Assembly (NCBI GenBank): GCA_017526585.1
Contig: JAFXRC010000043.1
Span: 62,001 to 126,000 of the forward strand
Direction: 5' to 3'
Length of the DNA: 64,000 nucleotides
Source: Fibrobacter sp.
GTDB taxonomy: Bacteria > Fibrobacterota > Fibrobacteria > Fibrobacterales > Fibrobacteraceae
Shown: positions 31,544 to 40,601 of the stretch, piece by piece
Numbering within the stretch: position 1 is the first letter of the stretch
How the letters are laid out: the number at the start of each line of letters is the position of its first letter
Notes under the pieces: generated by a model
What the model was told of the DNA's origin: nothing
The model's input: only the letters and a program-made list of their open reading frames with translations
Database searches by the model: none
Translations under genes and position numbers: made by a program

Positions 31544-31566
31544 GAAACTCCACACCCCATGCATGA

Positions 31567-31594
31567 ACGCCCCGGTCTTGGCCGGGGCGTTTTA
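31567..31594 (+). terminator. Terminator of the GH2 gene
   Basis: ACGCCCCGG (31567-31575) pairs with CCGGGGCGT (31582-31590), followed by TTT. Confidence 0.85.
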
Positions 31595-31610
31595 CAAGAT
31601 GGGTTTGCTA

Positions 31611-31679
31611 TTGAAGTTTTGACAAAAGTGTTTTATGAAGGATGTGAAAAAAGGAACTTTTTGGGAGTATCTTTAAATT
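31611..31679 (+). promoter_or_regulatory. Operator-promoter module of the GH39-like gene
   Basis: TTGAAG-TTT-TGACAA at 31611-31625 is centred at 31618. The -10 TAAATT at 31674-31679, followed by GG, lies 56 bp downstream. It is the same operator variant and spacing as the GH127 promoter. Confidence 0.5.
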
Positions 31680-31715
31680 GGTAAAAGTGTGCGTTTTGCA
31701 CAAGGGATGGTCATT

Positions 31716-33644
31716 ATGAACTTCAAGTCGGTTTTTCCGCTATTTTTCTTACCGGTTAGCGTTATTGCGGCGGTAAACTTGAATGTAAGCCTGGGCGATA
31801 GCATCAAGCCGGTGACCCATGTGGCAACGGGATCGCTTTACGGCTTGACCGAGACGCTTCCGAGCAACATTGAAAAAGATGTCGCTCCTCTCAAGCCGAA
31901 TGTGTTCCTTTCTCCGGCCCGCAGCGGTAGCGGTCGCCAGCAAGGAATCGGCGGGGCGTTCCTTGTCGCCCCCCGTGTCGAAAGCATTGGTGCCAAGATC
32001 CAAATCCGTCTGGCGGATGTTCTGCCTGGATGGCCCTACAAGTTCCAGAACATGGACCACTGGAAACAGGAAGTGACGTCTGTCATCAAGGACAAGCTTG
32101 CCTCGAACAACAAGAACTTCGATGGTTACGAAATCTGGAACGAACCGAACGACACCTGGAAATCGAGTATCGATTTCAATTCCGGTCTTTGGAAACAAAC
32201 CTACGACTTGATCCGCCAACTCGATCCGGGTGCTAAAATCATCGGACCTTCATACTCGTTCTACCATGCTTCCAAGATGGAAGAATTCGTGAAGTACTGC
32301 TCGCAGAACAATTGCATGCCCGATGTGGTCAGCTGGCACCAGTGGGGTAGCGGTGGCTTTGTGGGCTCCGTCGAGACCTACCGCAATCTCGAAAAGAAAT
32401 ACAACGTCAAGCCGCGTCCGCTGAGCATCAACGAATATTCTTCAACGGAACACAGCGAAGAAGGCTGCCCGGGCCTGTCCGTCCCCTTTATCGCCAAGTT
32501 TGAACGCCACGGTGTCGAAAGCGCCATGATTTCTTGGTGGTTCGTACCGCTGCCGGGCCGCTTGGGAAGCCTTCTCACCAAGGATAACGAACGCGGTGGC
32601 GGCTGGTGGCTGTACAAGTGGTACGGCGATATGAGCGGCTACATGACAAAGGTTGTGCCCCCCAACGACAAAAGCGACGGCGTAGACGGCTTTGCCGCTC
32701 TTGACAAGAAGAAGGGCTTTGCAAGCATCGTGCTCGGCGGAAACACATTGGGCGATGTGAGCGTGAACATTTCGGGCATTCCGGAAGCGTTTGGCAAAAA
32801 AGTGAATGTCGATGTGGAATATGTCGTGTGGGAAGACAAGGACAAGGCGGTGCCTTCTACCACGCTCGAATCCAGCAAGGAATACGACGTTGCCGATGGT
32901 AAAATCACGGTCCCGGTGAATATCAAGAACACCAAGTACGGTTACCGCGTCTATGTGACCCCGATTATTCCGCAGGCTCCCTACAAGGATGTGGCCGCGA
33001 AGATTCCGGGCAAGGTCGAGGTCGAGAATTATGACGTGGGCGGCTCCGGCAAGGCATACCTTGACAAGGACGATGACAACAAGGGCGGCGAGTACCGCGA
33101 AGATGCCGTCGATATCGTGAAGGCGGACGAAGGCTACGCTATCGGCTACACGCAGGAAGGCGAATGGCTCGAATACACGGTGAATGTCGACAGCGCTATG
33201 GATTACGACCTTTCTATCCGCTACGCGACTTCATCGGAGAATACAGGTGTCAAGCTCTATGTCGACGATCAGCTCGCCTTGGACGGCGTCTCATTCCCGC
33301 AAGGGGCCGACTGGGAGACCTATGCGGTCTTTGACGCGGGCAAGGTGAACCTTGCGGCGGGCGAGCATGTGCTCAAACTCGAAATTGTGGGCAACTATGT
33401 CAATATCGACTGGCTTTCCTTCGCAGATCCTGCGGCGTCGATCATGAATGTTTCTGCTGGGCTTCGCCTTTCTCCGAAATCGTGCGAATACCATGTTTTT
33501 GATATGCAGGGGCGTCTGATGGCGACCTTGACGGCGACGGACGCTGAAAGTTTGGAGCAGCGAGTCTCTGCCGCGGTCAAGCGCTCCGGCACCTACTTGG
33601 TCAAGTCCAGGATCGGCGCTACCTTCCGCATCCAAGTTCGCTGA
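31716..33644 (+). CDS. Secreted clan-A (GH39-like) hydrolase with CBM6
   Basis: AAGGGATGG precedes ATG 31716, and a short signal peptide ends near Ile-Ala-Ala. The barrel (about 20-330) has the acid/base motif YEIWNEPND (about 138-146) and a later Glu in LSINEYSSTEHS (about 239-250). These fit GH39 or a related clan-A family, but I cannot fix the family. A small beta domain and CBM6 follow (about 425-575: VEVENYDVGG, GEWLEYTV, IDWLSF). The tail ([24 protein letters not shown]) matches that of the GH2 protein just upstream. A xylosidase or related activity is plausible and unproven. Confidence 0.72.
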   Translation: MNFKSVFPLFFLPVSVIAAVNLNVSLGDSIKPVTHVATGSLYGLTETLPSNIEKDVAPLKPNVFLSPARSGSGRQQGIGGAFLVAPRVESIGAKIQIRLADVLPGWPYKFQNMDHWKQEVTSVIKDKLASNNKNFDGYEIWNEPNDTWKSSIDFNSGLWKQTYDLIRQLDPGAKIIGPSYSFYHASKMEEFVKYCSQNNCMPDVVSWHQWGSGGFVGSVETYRNLEKKYNVKPRPLSINEYSSTEHSEEGCPGLSVPFIAKFERHGVESAMISWWFVPLPGRLGSLLTKDNERGGGWWLYKWYGDMSGYMTKVVPPNDKSDGVDGFAALDKKKGFASIVLGGNTLGDVSVNISGIPEAFGKKVNVDVEYVVWEDKDKAVPSTTLESSKEYDVADGKITVPVNIKNTKYGYRVYVTPIIPQAPYKDVAAKIPGKVEVENYDVGGSGKAYLDKDDDNKGGEYREDAVDIVKADEGYAIGYTQEGEWLEYTVNVDSAMDYDLSIRYATSSENTGVKLYVDDQLALDGVSFPQGADWETYAVFDAGKVNLAAGEHVLKLEIVGNYVNIDWLSFADPAASIMNVSAGLRLSPKSCEYHVFDMQGRLMATLTATDAESLEQRVSAAVKRSGTYLVKSRIGATFRIQVR

Positions 33645-33671
33645 TTGTTGGCGCCGAGTATAAGCTACAAA

Positions 33672-33696
33672 GAAACCCACCGCGGCGGTGGGTTTC
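33672..33696. terminator. Bidirectional hairpin between convergent genes
   Basis: GAAACCCACCG pairs with CGGTGGGTTTC, between the GH39-like gene and the esterase gene that faces it. There is no T-tract on the + strand. Confidence 0.6.
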
Positions 33697-33754
33697 CTGG
33701 TGTATGGGGTTGTTTGGTTTTTCTTAGGAGTACTAAGATCTTTTAGAGAGAAAC

Positions 33755-35260
33755 TTACTTCACGAAGCTAGCCGGCAGAGTGAACTGCTTCAGGAACGGC
33801 CAGCCGATGTTGCCGTCGCCCTGTTCGTGGCCGCCACCCTGCTTGGTGCAGAGAACGACTTTCACGCCGTCCATGCAGTTGGAGTATTCCTGGCAACCGT
33901 TGGAATTCGTTGTCGGAGCACCGGTGCAACCGTCTGCTTCTGCCCAATACTTGAAGGTGCCTTCGGCGCCGAGGAAGTTCAAACCGTCGTTAAATCCACT
34001 ATCGCCACCCTGGTATTTGCAGACGTTGTCGGCAGTACCGCGGAAGTTGATGACAGAAATCGGACGTGCCTTCGTGCACTTGGCGCTGTTGGTTCTGTTC
34101 AGGTCCATAGCTGCCGGAGCAACTGCAGCGAAGACATCGGACATCATGCAGGCCACGTGGTTGCTCATACCGCCACCCATGGAGAAACCTGCTGCGTAGA
34201 TACGCTGCGGGTCGATGCAGGCTTTTTCCTTGACATACTTAATCATTTCACGAGTGAACTCAAGGTCATCGTCGTTGGAGCAGCAAGGACCGACGTTCCA
34301 ACCCGGACCCATTGTTTTGGTGGTGCCTTGCGGGTAGAGCGAGATGACTCCTTCGGGGTCGGTGAGTGATTTGTACTTCGTATCTCTCATCTGCCCTTCG
34401 CTGCTGCCACCAATCGGGTGATAGTCAATGAGCAGCGGGACAGGCTTGTCGCCCTTGTAGGCACTCGGCACATGCATGATGAACGAGCGTTGGCCGGAAC
34501 TGCCTTGGACGGTCAATTTTACCGTCTCGTCCTTGCCGGACTGTACAGTCTTGCCGGAGCAATCGACGACGATAGGTTCGTCGCTGCCGGCGCTGCTGGA
34601 AGATTTCGGAGGTTCGACAGAGTTAGAAGATTTCGGTGGTTCAACAGCTTCAGAGCTGGAGCTCGAGGGCCTTTCCATCTCGATGGTCACGCCCGTCTCG
34701 ATTTCGCTCTGCATTTGGTAAACCTTGTTTGCGTAGCCGTCCATGGCAAATTGGAGCATCGGCAACAGGTCGCCTTCTTTTTTGAGAGCTCTGACACCCT
34801 TGTCGGCCACCTGGAAGGTGCTGCTGTTGTGGTCGGCGTTGATGCGGATGAATTTTGCGCCGCGGGCGAGCTTGCCCAGGTCGAGAGTGACTATGCCCTG
34901 GACATGCCCGACGTTGTTTTGCCTGAGAACCTTACCCATGGCGTCGATGATGGACACCTTGAGGTTGTTGGCGTCTGCATTGTAAAGGGTGAGCATGCTG
35001 CCTTCCATATGGATGGCCATGTTTGAAGCCTTTGTATTGTGGAATGCTTCTGTCCCGTCGCCGCTGAGTCGGAACGACCCGTCTGCGGCAGAGACGGTCT
35101 CATAGCCCCCAATGTTAAAGGTGTTGATTTTAACTCCGCCGAGCAAACGACCGGAAATCTTGGACTTTACCACGCCGTCAATGCTCCAGCCAAATGCCTG
35201 GCTGCTTAAGATTCCGAGCAATGCTATGCTGGCGATGCAGGATAATCTGCGATTCCTCAT
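33755..35260 (-). CDS. Secreted CE1/PHB-depolymerase-like esterase
   Basis: AAAGGAGATTACGC precedes ATG 35260, and a signal peptide ends near Gln-Ala-Phe-Gly. Residues about 27-70 look like a carboxypeptidase-regulatory repeat, and about 85-150 (LKVSIIDAMGKVLR, AKFIRINAD) resemble a T9SS-type tail fold placed internally. A Ser/Glu/Pro linker with repeated PPKSS follows. The alpha/beta-hydrolase has nucleophile Ser in AAGFSMGGGM, oxyanion region DYHPIGGSS, Asp in FRGTADNVC and His in GGGHEQG. The CE1 group includes feruloyl and acetylxylan esterases, which would fit the adjacent xylanases. It is divergent from the first GH10 gene. Confidence 0.85.
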   Translation of the reverse strand: MRNRRLSCIASIALLGILSSQAFGWSIDGVVKSKISGRLLGGVKINTFNIGGYETVSAADGSFRLSGDGTEAFHNTKASNMAIHMEGSMLTLYNADANNLKVSIIDAMGKVLRQNNVGHVQGIVTLDLGKLARGAKFIRINADHNSSTFQVADKGVRALKKEGDLLPMLQFAMDGYANKVYQMQSEIETGVTIEMERPSSSSSEAVEPPKSSNSVEPPKSSSSAGSDEPIVVDCSGKTVQSGKDETVKLTVQGSSGQRSFIMHVPSAYKGDKPVPLLIDYHPIGGSSEGQMRDTKYKSLTDPEGVISLYPQGTTKTMGPGWNVGPCCSNDDDLEFTREMIKYVKEKACIDPQRIYAAGFSMGGGMSNHVACMMSDVFAAVAPAAMDLNRTNSAKCTKARPISVINFRGTADNVCKYQGGDSGFNDGLNFLGAEGTFKYWAEADGCTGAPTTNSNGCQEYSNCMDGVKVVLCTKQGGGHEQGDGNIGWPFLKQFTLPASFVK

Positions 35261-35309
35261 GCGTAATCTCCTTTTTTTTAATTTCCCTAAAACATCCAAA
35301 TCAAGAATA

Positions 35310-35337
35310 AATTTACACATTTATTGTGATTTTGCAA
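35310..35337 (-). promoter_or_regulatory. Promoter of the esterase gene
   Basis: On the - strand TTGCAA (35337-35332) and TAAATT (35315-35310) are 16 bp apart, 50 bp before the start codon. No copy of the shared dyad lies at the usual distance. Confidence 0.6.
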
Positions 35338-35375
35338 TACTTTTAAATAAATCTTTACCAAAATCAACAAAATTC

Positions 35376-35393
35376 TTACACATTTCCGTGTAA
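35376..35393. promoter_or_regulatory. TTACAC-N6-GTGTAA palindrome
   Basis: A perfect 6+6 dyad lies in the divergent esterase/GH10 region. Its left part, TTACACATTT, recurs at 35313-35322 inside the esterase promoter. It differs from the shared operator. Confidence 0.45.
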
Positions 35394-35422
35394 AAAGCGT
35401 TTTGTGGTGGGATTACCGCCTA

Positions 35423-35492
35423 TGGACATATTGTCCATGACAATCTCTTCTGATGGTGAAAAAACGGCCTTTTTTGGGAATAGATTTATAAT
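35423..35492 (+). promoter_or_regulatory. Operator-promoter module of the first GH10 gene
   Basis: A perfect dyad TGGACA-TAT-TGTCCA (35423-35437, flanked by A/T to 17 bp) is centred at 35430. A consensus -10 TATAAT at 35487-35492 lies 57 bp downstream and is followed by GG. There is no terminator in between, so the spacing is not explained by one. Confidence 0.65.
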
Positions 35493-35538
35493 GGTTTTTG
35501 GGATGAAACCATCAAAAACAAAAAAAAGGATGTGTGGT

Positions 35539-37398
35539 ATGAAAAAGCCTCTTTCTACAACTACAAAGGCTTTGATGCTTGCTCTCGCGGCGTCAACTTT
35601 CTCTTTCGCCGGCCCCGGTCTTGCCGATGGTGCGGCTAAGTTCGTCGGTAACATTATTCAGAGCAATACGCCCCGTAGTGACTATACAGCCCTGTGGAAC
35701 CAGGCTACCGCCGAAAATGGTTGTAAGTGGGGCTCTGTCGAAGGTACCCGCGGCCGCTACAACTGGGGTGGCTGCGATGCTGCCTACAACTGGGCAAAGC
35801 AGAATGGCGGTCACTTCAAGTTCCACGCTCTGGTGTGGGGCTCCCAGTACCCGAACTGGCTTCCTGGCCTGAGTGTTGACGAGACCAAGAAGGCGATTAC
35901 GGCTTGGTTCGACGCGGTCAAGGATCGTTATCCGGATCTCGAGATGATCGACGTGGTGAACGAAGCTATCCGTGGTAATGGTGGTGGTTACCACTCCGGT
36001 TACAACAATACCAAGATTATCCAGGCTCTCGGTGGCGACAATAATGGCGATTACGCCTTTATCACGACGGCCTTCAAGATGGCGCGTGACCGCTGGCCGA
36101 ATGCAATTCTCATTTATAACGATTACAACACCATTCAGTGGGATGTTGATGGTGGCATTAATCTTGTCAATACAATCAAGAAGAATGGCGCCCCCATTGA
36201 TGGTTACGGCTTGCAGGCTCACGACTTGATGACCAATGGTGGTAATGGTGGCGGCACCGGTGGTGGTGGCGACTGCATGAATTACAATACCTTCACGAGC
36301 ACTATGGAAAAAATCCATAGCAAGACGAACAATATCCCCATCTTTATTTCTGAATACGATGTCCCGAGTATCGATGATGGTATTCAGAAACAGTGCGTCA
36401 GTGAACAGTTCAAGTACTGGATGGAAGATCCGCATGTGGCGGGAATCACCTTCTGGGGTTATATTTATGGCCAGACATGGTTGGATTGTAATAAAAAGGC
36501 AAATGGTTGTTCCGGCCTCATCAAGGACGGCAAGGACCGTGCTGCTATGACATGGTTGAGAGACTATCTCTCCAAGAACAAGGGCGTCAACGAGACGGGC
36601 CTTCCGACAGGTGATGTGGCTCCGGTTCCGCCTGAACCGCAACTCCCGTTCAAGGGTGAAGCCTTCGCTGTCCCGGGCAAGATTCAGGCCGAAGACTTCG
36701 ACATTCCGGGCAAGGGCAAGAACGAAGACGGTACGAGCAACCAGTCCTATGGCGATGATTCCGAAAACCATGGCGACAGCGACTACCGCAAGGATACGGG
36801 CGTAGACCTGTACAAGAAGAGCGGCGACCGCATTGTCGTGGGCTACAACCAGACCGGCGACTGGCTCGAATACACCATCAATGTGGCTGAAGCGGGTGAC
36901 TACACCTTCTTTGCCGCCGTGGCCTCTGCGAACAATACTTCTAGCTTCCAGATGTCCCTGGATGGAACTGCTCTCACCGAAAAGATTTCCGTTCCTGCGG
37001 CGAAGTCCGGCGAAGAAAACTACGACGACTACAACAAGGTCTCTGCCAATGTGACTCTCCCGGCTGGCAAGCACATTCTCCGCATGGATGTGACCGGCGA
37101 CTGGTTCGATATTGACTACTTCACCTTCGTGAAGGGTAAAGATGCTACAGACCCTGAACCGATTGCTTCTGATCCGGAAGACCCCCAGTTCGTGCAGCCG
37201 AATTTGCAGCTTGACAACAGTCTCCAGCACTACTTCGTGATCGATCCGATGGGTGTTCGTATGGGTGTCATTAGCGGTTACGGCTTTGAAGCCGCCGGAG
37301 AAATGCTTCGCGAATCTCCCAGGGTGACCTCTTCGGGCGTCTACTACCTGAAGAATCGCAAGACGGGCCAGATGCAGGCTATCCGCATTGTAAAGTAA
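35539..37398 (+). CDS. Secreted GH10 endo-xylanase with CBM6 (tandem copy 1)
   Basis: AAAAAGGATGTGTGGT precedes ATG 35539, and a signal peptide ends near Phe-Ser-Phe-Ala. GH10 endo-1,4-beta-xylanases cut the xylan backbone with retention. The acid/base is Glu at about 142 (DVVNEAIRG) and the nucleophile Glu at about 272 (FISEYDVPS). FHALVWGSQYPNW is typical of the family. CBM6 lies at about 375-535 (IQAEDFDIPG, GDWLEYTI, FDIDYF). The C-terminal tail has YFVIDPMGVRMGVI and GVYYLKNRKTGQM. It shares layout, signal, tail and 3' flank with the next gene. Confidence 0.95.
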   Translation: MKKPLSTTTKALMLALAASTFSFAGPGLADGAAKFVGNIIQSNTPRSDYTALWNQATAENGCKWGSVEGTRGRYNWGGCDAAYNWAKQNGGHFKFHALVWGSQYPNWLPGLSVDETKKAITAWFDAVKDRYPDLEMIDVVNEAIRGNGGGYHSGYNNTKIIQALGGDNNGDYAFITTAFKMARDRWPNAILIYNDYNTIQWDVDGGINLVNTIKKNGAPIDGYGLQAHDLMTNGGNGGGTGGGGDCMNYNTFTSTMEKIHSKTNNIPIFISEYDVPSIDDGIQKQCVSEQFKYWMEDPHVAGITFWGYIYGQTWLDCNKKANGCSGLIKDGKDRAAMTWLRDYLSKNKGVNETGLPTGDVAPVPPEPQLPFKGEAFAVPGKIQAEDFDIPGKGKNEDGTSNQSYGDDSENHGDSDYRKDTGVDLYKKSGDRIVVGYNQTGDWLEYTINVAEAGDYTFFAAVASANNTSSFQMSLDGTALTEKISVPAAKSGEENYDDYNKVSANVTLPAGKHILRMDVTGDWFDIDYFTFVKGKDATDPEPIASDPEDPQFVQPNLQLDNSLQHYFVIDPMGVRMGVISGYGFEAAGEMLRESPRVTSSGVYYLKNRKTGQMQAIRIVK

Positions 37399-37424
37399 GA
37401 TGGATCGGTTCTAGTCTCTCTCTT

Positions 37425-37449
37425 TTACATACTCAATACACCAAACAAC
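37425..37449 (+). repeat. 3' flank repeat, copy 1
   Basis: This 25-nt sequence after the first GH10 stop is identical to 39498-39522 after the second. In each copy it follows a CT-repeat and precedes a hairpin. It supports a duplication that included the 3' untranslated region. Confidence 0.85.
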
Positions 37450-37480
37450 GGGTTCCGAAGCGAATGCTTTGGGACCTGTT
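37446..37480 (+). terminator. Hairpin after the first GH10 gene
   Basis: An imperfect stem (CAACGGGTTCC...AAGC with GCTT...GGGACCTGTTG) lies after the gene. No good T-tract follows directly. Confidence 0.55.
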
Positions 37481-37489
37481 GCTATGCTA

Positions 37490-37560
37490 TGGATTTTTTG
37501 TCAATGGAACTTGTCTTCTAGCTTGGAATATTCCCCCTTTTTCAGAATAGTTTTTGAATG
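37490..37560 (+). promoter_or_regulatory. Operator-promoter module of the second GH10 gene
   Basis: TGGATT-TTT-TGTCAA at 37490-37504 is centred at 37497. The weak -10-like TGAATG at 37555-37560 lies 58 bp downstream. It is the poorest member of the set, supported mainly by spacing and by the neighbouring copy. Confidence 0.4.
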
Positions 37561-37583
37561 TAAAACAGAAAAGGATGTGGTGT

Positions 37584-39458
37584 ATGAAAAACCTTTCTCT
37601 CTCTCTTACCTTCTTCTCTATCGTGGGCCTTGCCTCCATTGCGAACGCAGCCCTTGCCGATGGTGGAGCAAAGTTTCTTGGCAACATCACTACGAGTAGC
37701 GCGATCCGCCCGGATATGGGCACCTACTGGAACCAGCTTACCAACGAAAACGGCTGCAAGTGGGGCTCCATCCATTCCGTTGACAACAGCGGAAAGAGCA
37801 AATTCAACTTCAACGGTTTCGACAGCTGCGAAAACGGCTACAAGTGGGCCAAGGAAAAACCGGGTGAACGACACTTCAAATTCCACGCCCTCATCTGGGG
37901 CTCCCAGAAGCCCGACTTCCTCTGCACGGCCAAGAACCCTGGCATTACCGTCGAAAAGACCAAGCAGTATATCACCGAGTGGTTCGATGCTGTTGCCGCC
38001 AAGTTCCCGGACCTCGAATACATCGACGTGGTGAACGAAGCGATTTGGGCCGGCAACAACTACCATTCCGGCTACAACAAGCCCGCAAACGGCGCCGAAG
38101 GCATCAGCACGGACGACCCGAAGTGTGGCGGTACCTACATTATCGACGCCCTTGGTGGCGACCGCGTGGTGAATGGCAAACACCAGTACGACTTCGTGAA
38201 AACCGCCTTTGTGATGGCCCGTGAACGCTGGCCGCATGCGAAGCTCATCTACAATGACTATAATACGCTCTCCTGGCAGATGAACGAAGGCATCGAAATG
38301 ATTCAGACGCTTCTCAAGAATGGCGCCCCGATCGACTTCTACGGCCAGCAGGCGCACGACTGCAAGGGCATGAGCAAGTCCGATTTCGAAAGCAAGCTCA
38401 CCAAGATTCATAACGAAACGGGCCTTCCGCTGCTCATCTCGGAATACGATATCGGCGAAGCCGATGACAACAAGCAAAAGAACGACTATGCCAACCAGAT
38501 TCCGTTCATGTGGGAAACCGAATGGATTGGAGGCATCACCATCTGGGGTTACATCAACGGTGCGACCTGGGCTGCCAATACCGGCATCATGGAAAAGGAT
38601 GGCCGTAAGCGTGCCGCCATGGTGTGGCTCGAGGACTACTTTGCCAAGAACCTCGACAAGGGTAAGAACACGACGGGCTCCATCACGCCTGTAGAACCCG
38701 AACCGCAGGTTCCGTTCAAGGGTCAGCCGTTTGCTGTGCCGGGCAAGATCGAGGCCGAAGACTTCGACATTCCGGGCAAGGGCCGTAATTCCGATGGAAC
38801 GACAAACAACTCTTATAGCGAAGCGGATAGCGAAAACCACGGAGACAGCGACTACCGCGACGGCACTGGTGTGGACCTCTACAAGAAGGCGACCGGCATT
38901 ATCGTGGGCTACAACAACGAAGGCGACTGGCTCGAATACACCATCAATGTGTCGGAAGCGGGCGAGTATACCCTTTTTGCCGCCGTGGCTGCCGCGGGCA
39001 ACTCTTCCAGCCTCCAGTTCTCTCTGGACGAAAAGGAACTCACCGAAGTCATCAGCGTTCCTGCGGCGAAGTCCGGCGAAGAAAATTATGACGACTACAA
39101 CAAGGTTTCTGCCAACGTGACACTCCCGGCGGGTAAGCACATCCTCCGCATGACGGTGACGGGCTCCTGGTTCGATATCGACTACATCACTCTCGTGAAG
39201 GGTGCAAATGCGACTGACCCCGAACCGATTGTCGAACCGGGAACGGACGCGATTGCCGATATCCATTTCGACAAGAACGCTCTGCAGGACTACTACGTGT
39301 TCGATCAGCAGGGAGTGCGTCTGGGACTGCTTAGCGCCTACGGCTTCAAGGCTGCTGCCGAAAGCCTCAAGTCCTCCAGCGCCGTGAAGAGCTCGGGCAT
39401 CTACTACCTGCGCAGCCGTACCACGGGCCAGATGCAGTCTGTACGCATCGCGAAGTAA
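37584..39458 (+). CDS. Secreted GH10 endo-xylanase with CBM6 (tandem copy 2)
   Basis: AAAAGGATGTGGTGT precedes ATG 37584, and a signal peptide ends near Ala-Asn-Ala. The GH10 acid/base is Glu at about 152 (DVVNEAIWAG) and the nucleophile Glu at about 287 (LISEYDIGE). Compared with copy 1 it has extra loops near residues 60-80 and 160-190. The CBM6 (about 382-540) and tail (YYVFDQQGVRLGLL, GIYYLRSRTTGQM) are very close to copy 1. The catalytic domains have diverged more than the CBM6-tail halves, which suggests duplication and possibly gene conversion. Confidence 0.95.
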   Translation: MKNLSLSLTFFSIVGLASIANAALADGGAKFLGNITTSSAIRPDMGTYWNQLTNENGCKWGSIHSVDNSGKSKFNFNGFDSCENGYKWAKEKPGERHFKFHALIWGSQKPDFLCTAKNPGITVEKTKQYITEWFDAVAAKFPDLEYIDVVNEAIWAGNNYHSGYNKPANGAEGISTDDPKCGGTYIIDALGGDRVVNGKHQYDFVKTAFVMARERWPHAKLIYNDYNTLSWQMNEGIEMIQTLLKNGAPIDFYGQQAHDCKGMSKSDFESKLTKIHNETGLPLLISEYDIGEADDNKQKNDYANQIPFMWETEWIGGITIWGYINGATWAANTGIMEKDGRKRAAMVWLEDYFAKNLDKGKNTTGSITPVEPEPQVPFKGQPFAVPGKIEAEDFDIPGKGRNSDGTTNNSYSEADSENHGDSDYRDGTGVDLYKKATGIIVGYNNEGDWLEYTINVSEAGEYTLFAAVAAAGNSSSLQFSLDEKELTEVISVPAAKSGEENYDDYNKVSANVTLPAGKHILRMTVTGSWFDIDYITLVKGANATDPEPIVEPGTDAIADIHFDKNALQDYYVFDQQGVRLGLLSAYGFKAAAESLKSSSAVKSSGIYYLRSRTTGQMQSVRIAK

Positions 39459-39497
39459 CAGGTCTTAACTCCCGCCTTGCGCGGGAAACTCTCTCTC

Positions 39498-39522
39498 TTA
39501 CATACTCAATACACCAAACAAC
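39498..39522 (+). repeat. 3' flank repeat, copy 2
   Basis: Identical 25-mer to 37425-37449, at the same place after the second GH10 gene. Confidence 0.85.
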
Positions 39523-39554
39523 AGGCTCCGGGGCGATTGCTCCGGGGTTTGTTT
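39516..39554 (+). terminator. Terminator of the second GH10 gene
   Basis: An imperfect hairpin (AACAGGCTCCGGGGC with GCTCCGGGGTTTGTT) ends in a T-rich run. Confidence 0.7.
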
Positions 39555-39585
39555 TATTTGCTGCCAGAACTTTATTATTTATGTT

Positions 39586-40485
39586 ATGAAATCTCGAATA
39601 GTTCTTCTTGTCCTCTTGAGCTTATTTGTGAATGCTGCTGCCGAAAAGGGCGGCCTTCTCGGAAATCTCTTTGCGGTCGAAAAGGACGAAGCCGACGAGA
39701 GCGTTACTTACTTGGTCAAGGCGGGCTACCAGCTGCCGGGCGAAAATTTCAACTCCTGGAAAAGCGACAATGTCCTGCCGGATACCATTTGGGGCAACGC
39801 CAACACGATCGTGACGACGACTGAAAAGATGACTTCGGGTTCGATGATTGGCGCCCAGATTCAGACGACTTCTGTTCTGGGGAAGGTGGCGAGCGGAAGC
39901 CTGTACACGGCGGACTTCAACCCGAACGGTGTCGGCACGCTTTCGATGGCGAGCGCTTCGACCTGGCCCGACGGCAATGAGCTTCTGGACTTTGGCAAGC
40001 CCTTTGCGGCAAGGCCCGAGTTCATGGAGGTCAAGTTCAGCTATACCGGCAAGGGCGACAGCTGCGACATCTATATTCTGCTCGAGAACCGCACAGGTAA
40101 TAAGAATGTGAACCGCAAGTCTACCGATGTCAATATGCTGGTGGCGTCTGCCTGGTTCCGTTCCACTAAGGATGACAATTCCGGTCGCGAGAATCCGGAT
40201 GTGGTGAGCCTCTCGGAGCCGGACGAAAATAACATGCGGACGCTTCGCTTGAAACTCAAGTACGGCGAACCGTTGGAAGGGTCTCCTATCGAAAATTCCT
40301 CGACGTTTAATACCAAACTCGCCTCTTCGAACAAGAGCGCTATTAACAACGGCTTGGTGCAGGGGACAGGCGAGGAACCTGTAACGCATGTCCGCGTCGT
40401 ATTCGCATCGAGTGCCGACGGTAACCATTATAAAGGTGTCAAGGGGGCGCTCCTTGTCATCGATGAAATGCGGTTGATTTACTAG
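39586..40485 (+). CDS. Secreted PCMD-like domain protein
   Basis: The 300-residue product starts with a clear signal peptide (VLLVLLSLFVNAAA). The mature part resembles the putative carbohydrate metabolism domain (PCMD), a jelly-roll found in surface proteins of polysaccharide degraders: FNSWKSDN, a TTSVLGKVASGSLYTADF stretch and a closing VIDEMRLIY. No catalytic residues can be named. No Shine-Dalgarno is visible. TATTAT at 39573-39578 would put the transcript start at or next to the ATG. Confidence 0.65.
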   Translation: MKSRIVLLVLLSLFVNAAAEKGGLLGNLFAVEKDEADESVTYLVKAGYQLPGENFNSWKSDNVLPDTIWGNANTIVTTTEKMTSGSMIGAQIQTTSVLGKVASGSLYTADFNPNGVGTLSMASASTWPDGNELLDFGKPFAARPEFMEVKFSYTGKGDSCDIYILLENRTGNKNVNRKSTDVNMLVASAWFRSTKDDNSGRENPDVVSLSEPDENNMRTLRLKLKYGEPLEGSPIENSSTFNTKLASSNKSAINNGLVQGTGEEPVTHVRVVFASSADGNHYKGVKGALLVIDEMRLIY

Positions 40486-40601
40486 TTGAAACGACCGAGA
40501 AACGTCTATTTTACTGCTATAATTGTTATGATTATATCAATTAATAGAGTGAAAATCCTCAATTTGATGCGGATTTTTTGAAAAATCGGTGTTTTTTACC
40601 C

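Noticed and set aside
39472..39487. CCCGC...GCGGG hairpin after the second GH10 as the terminator
   Set aside because: It lacks a T-tract; the conserved 3' element and the hairpin at 39516-39554 fit better.
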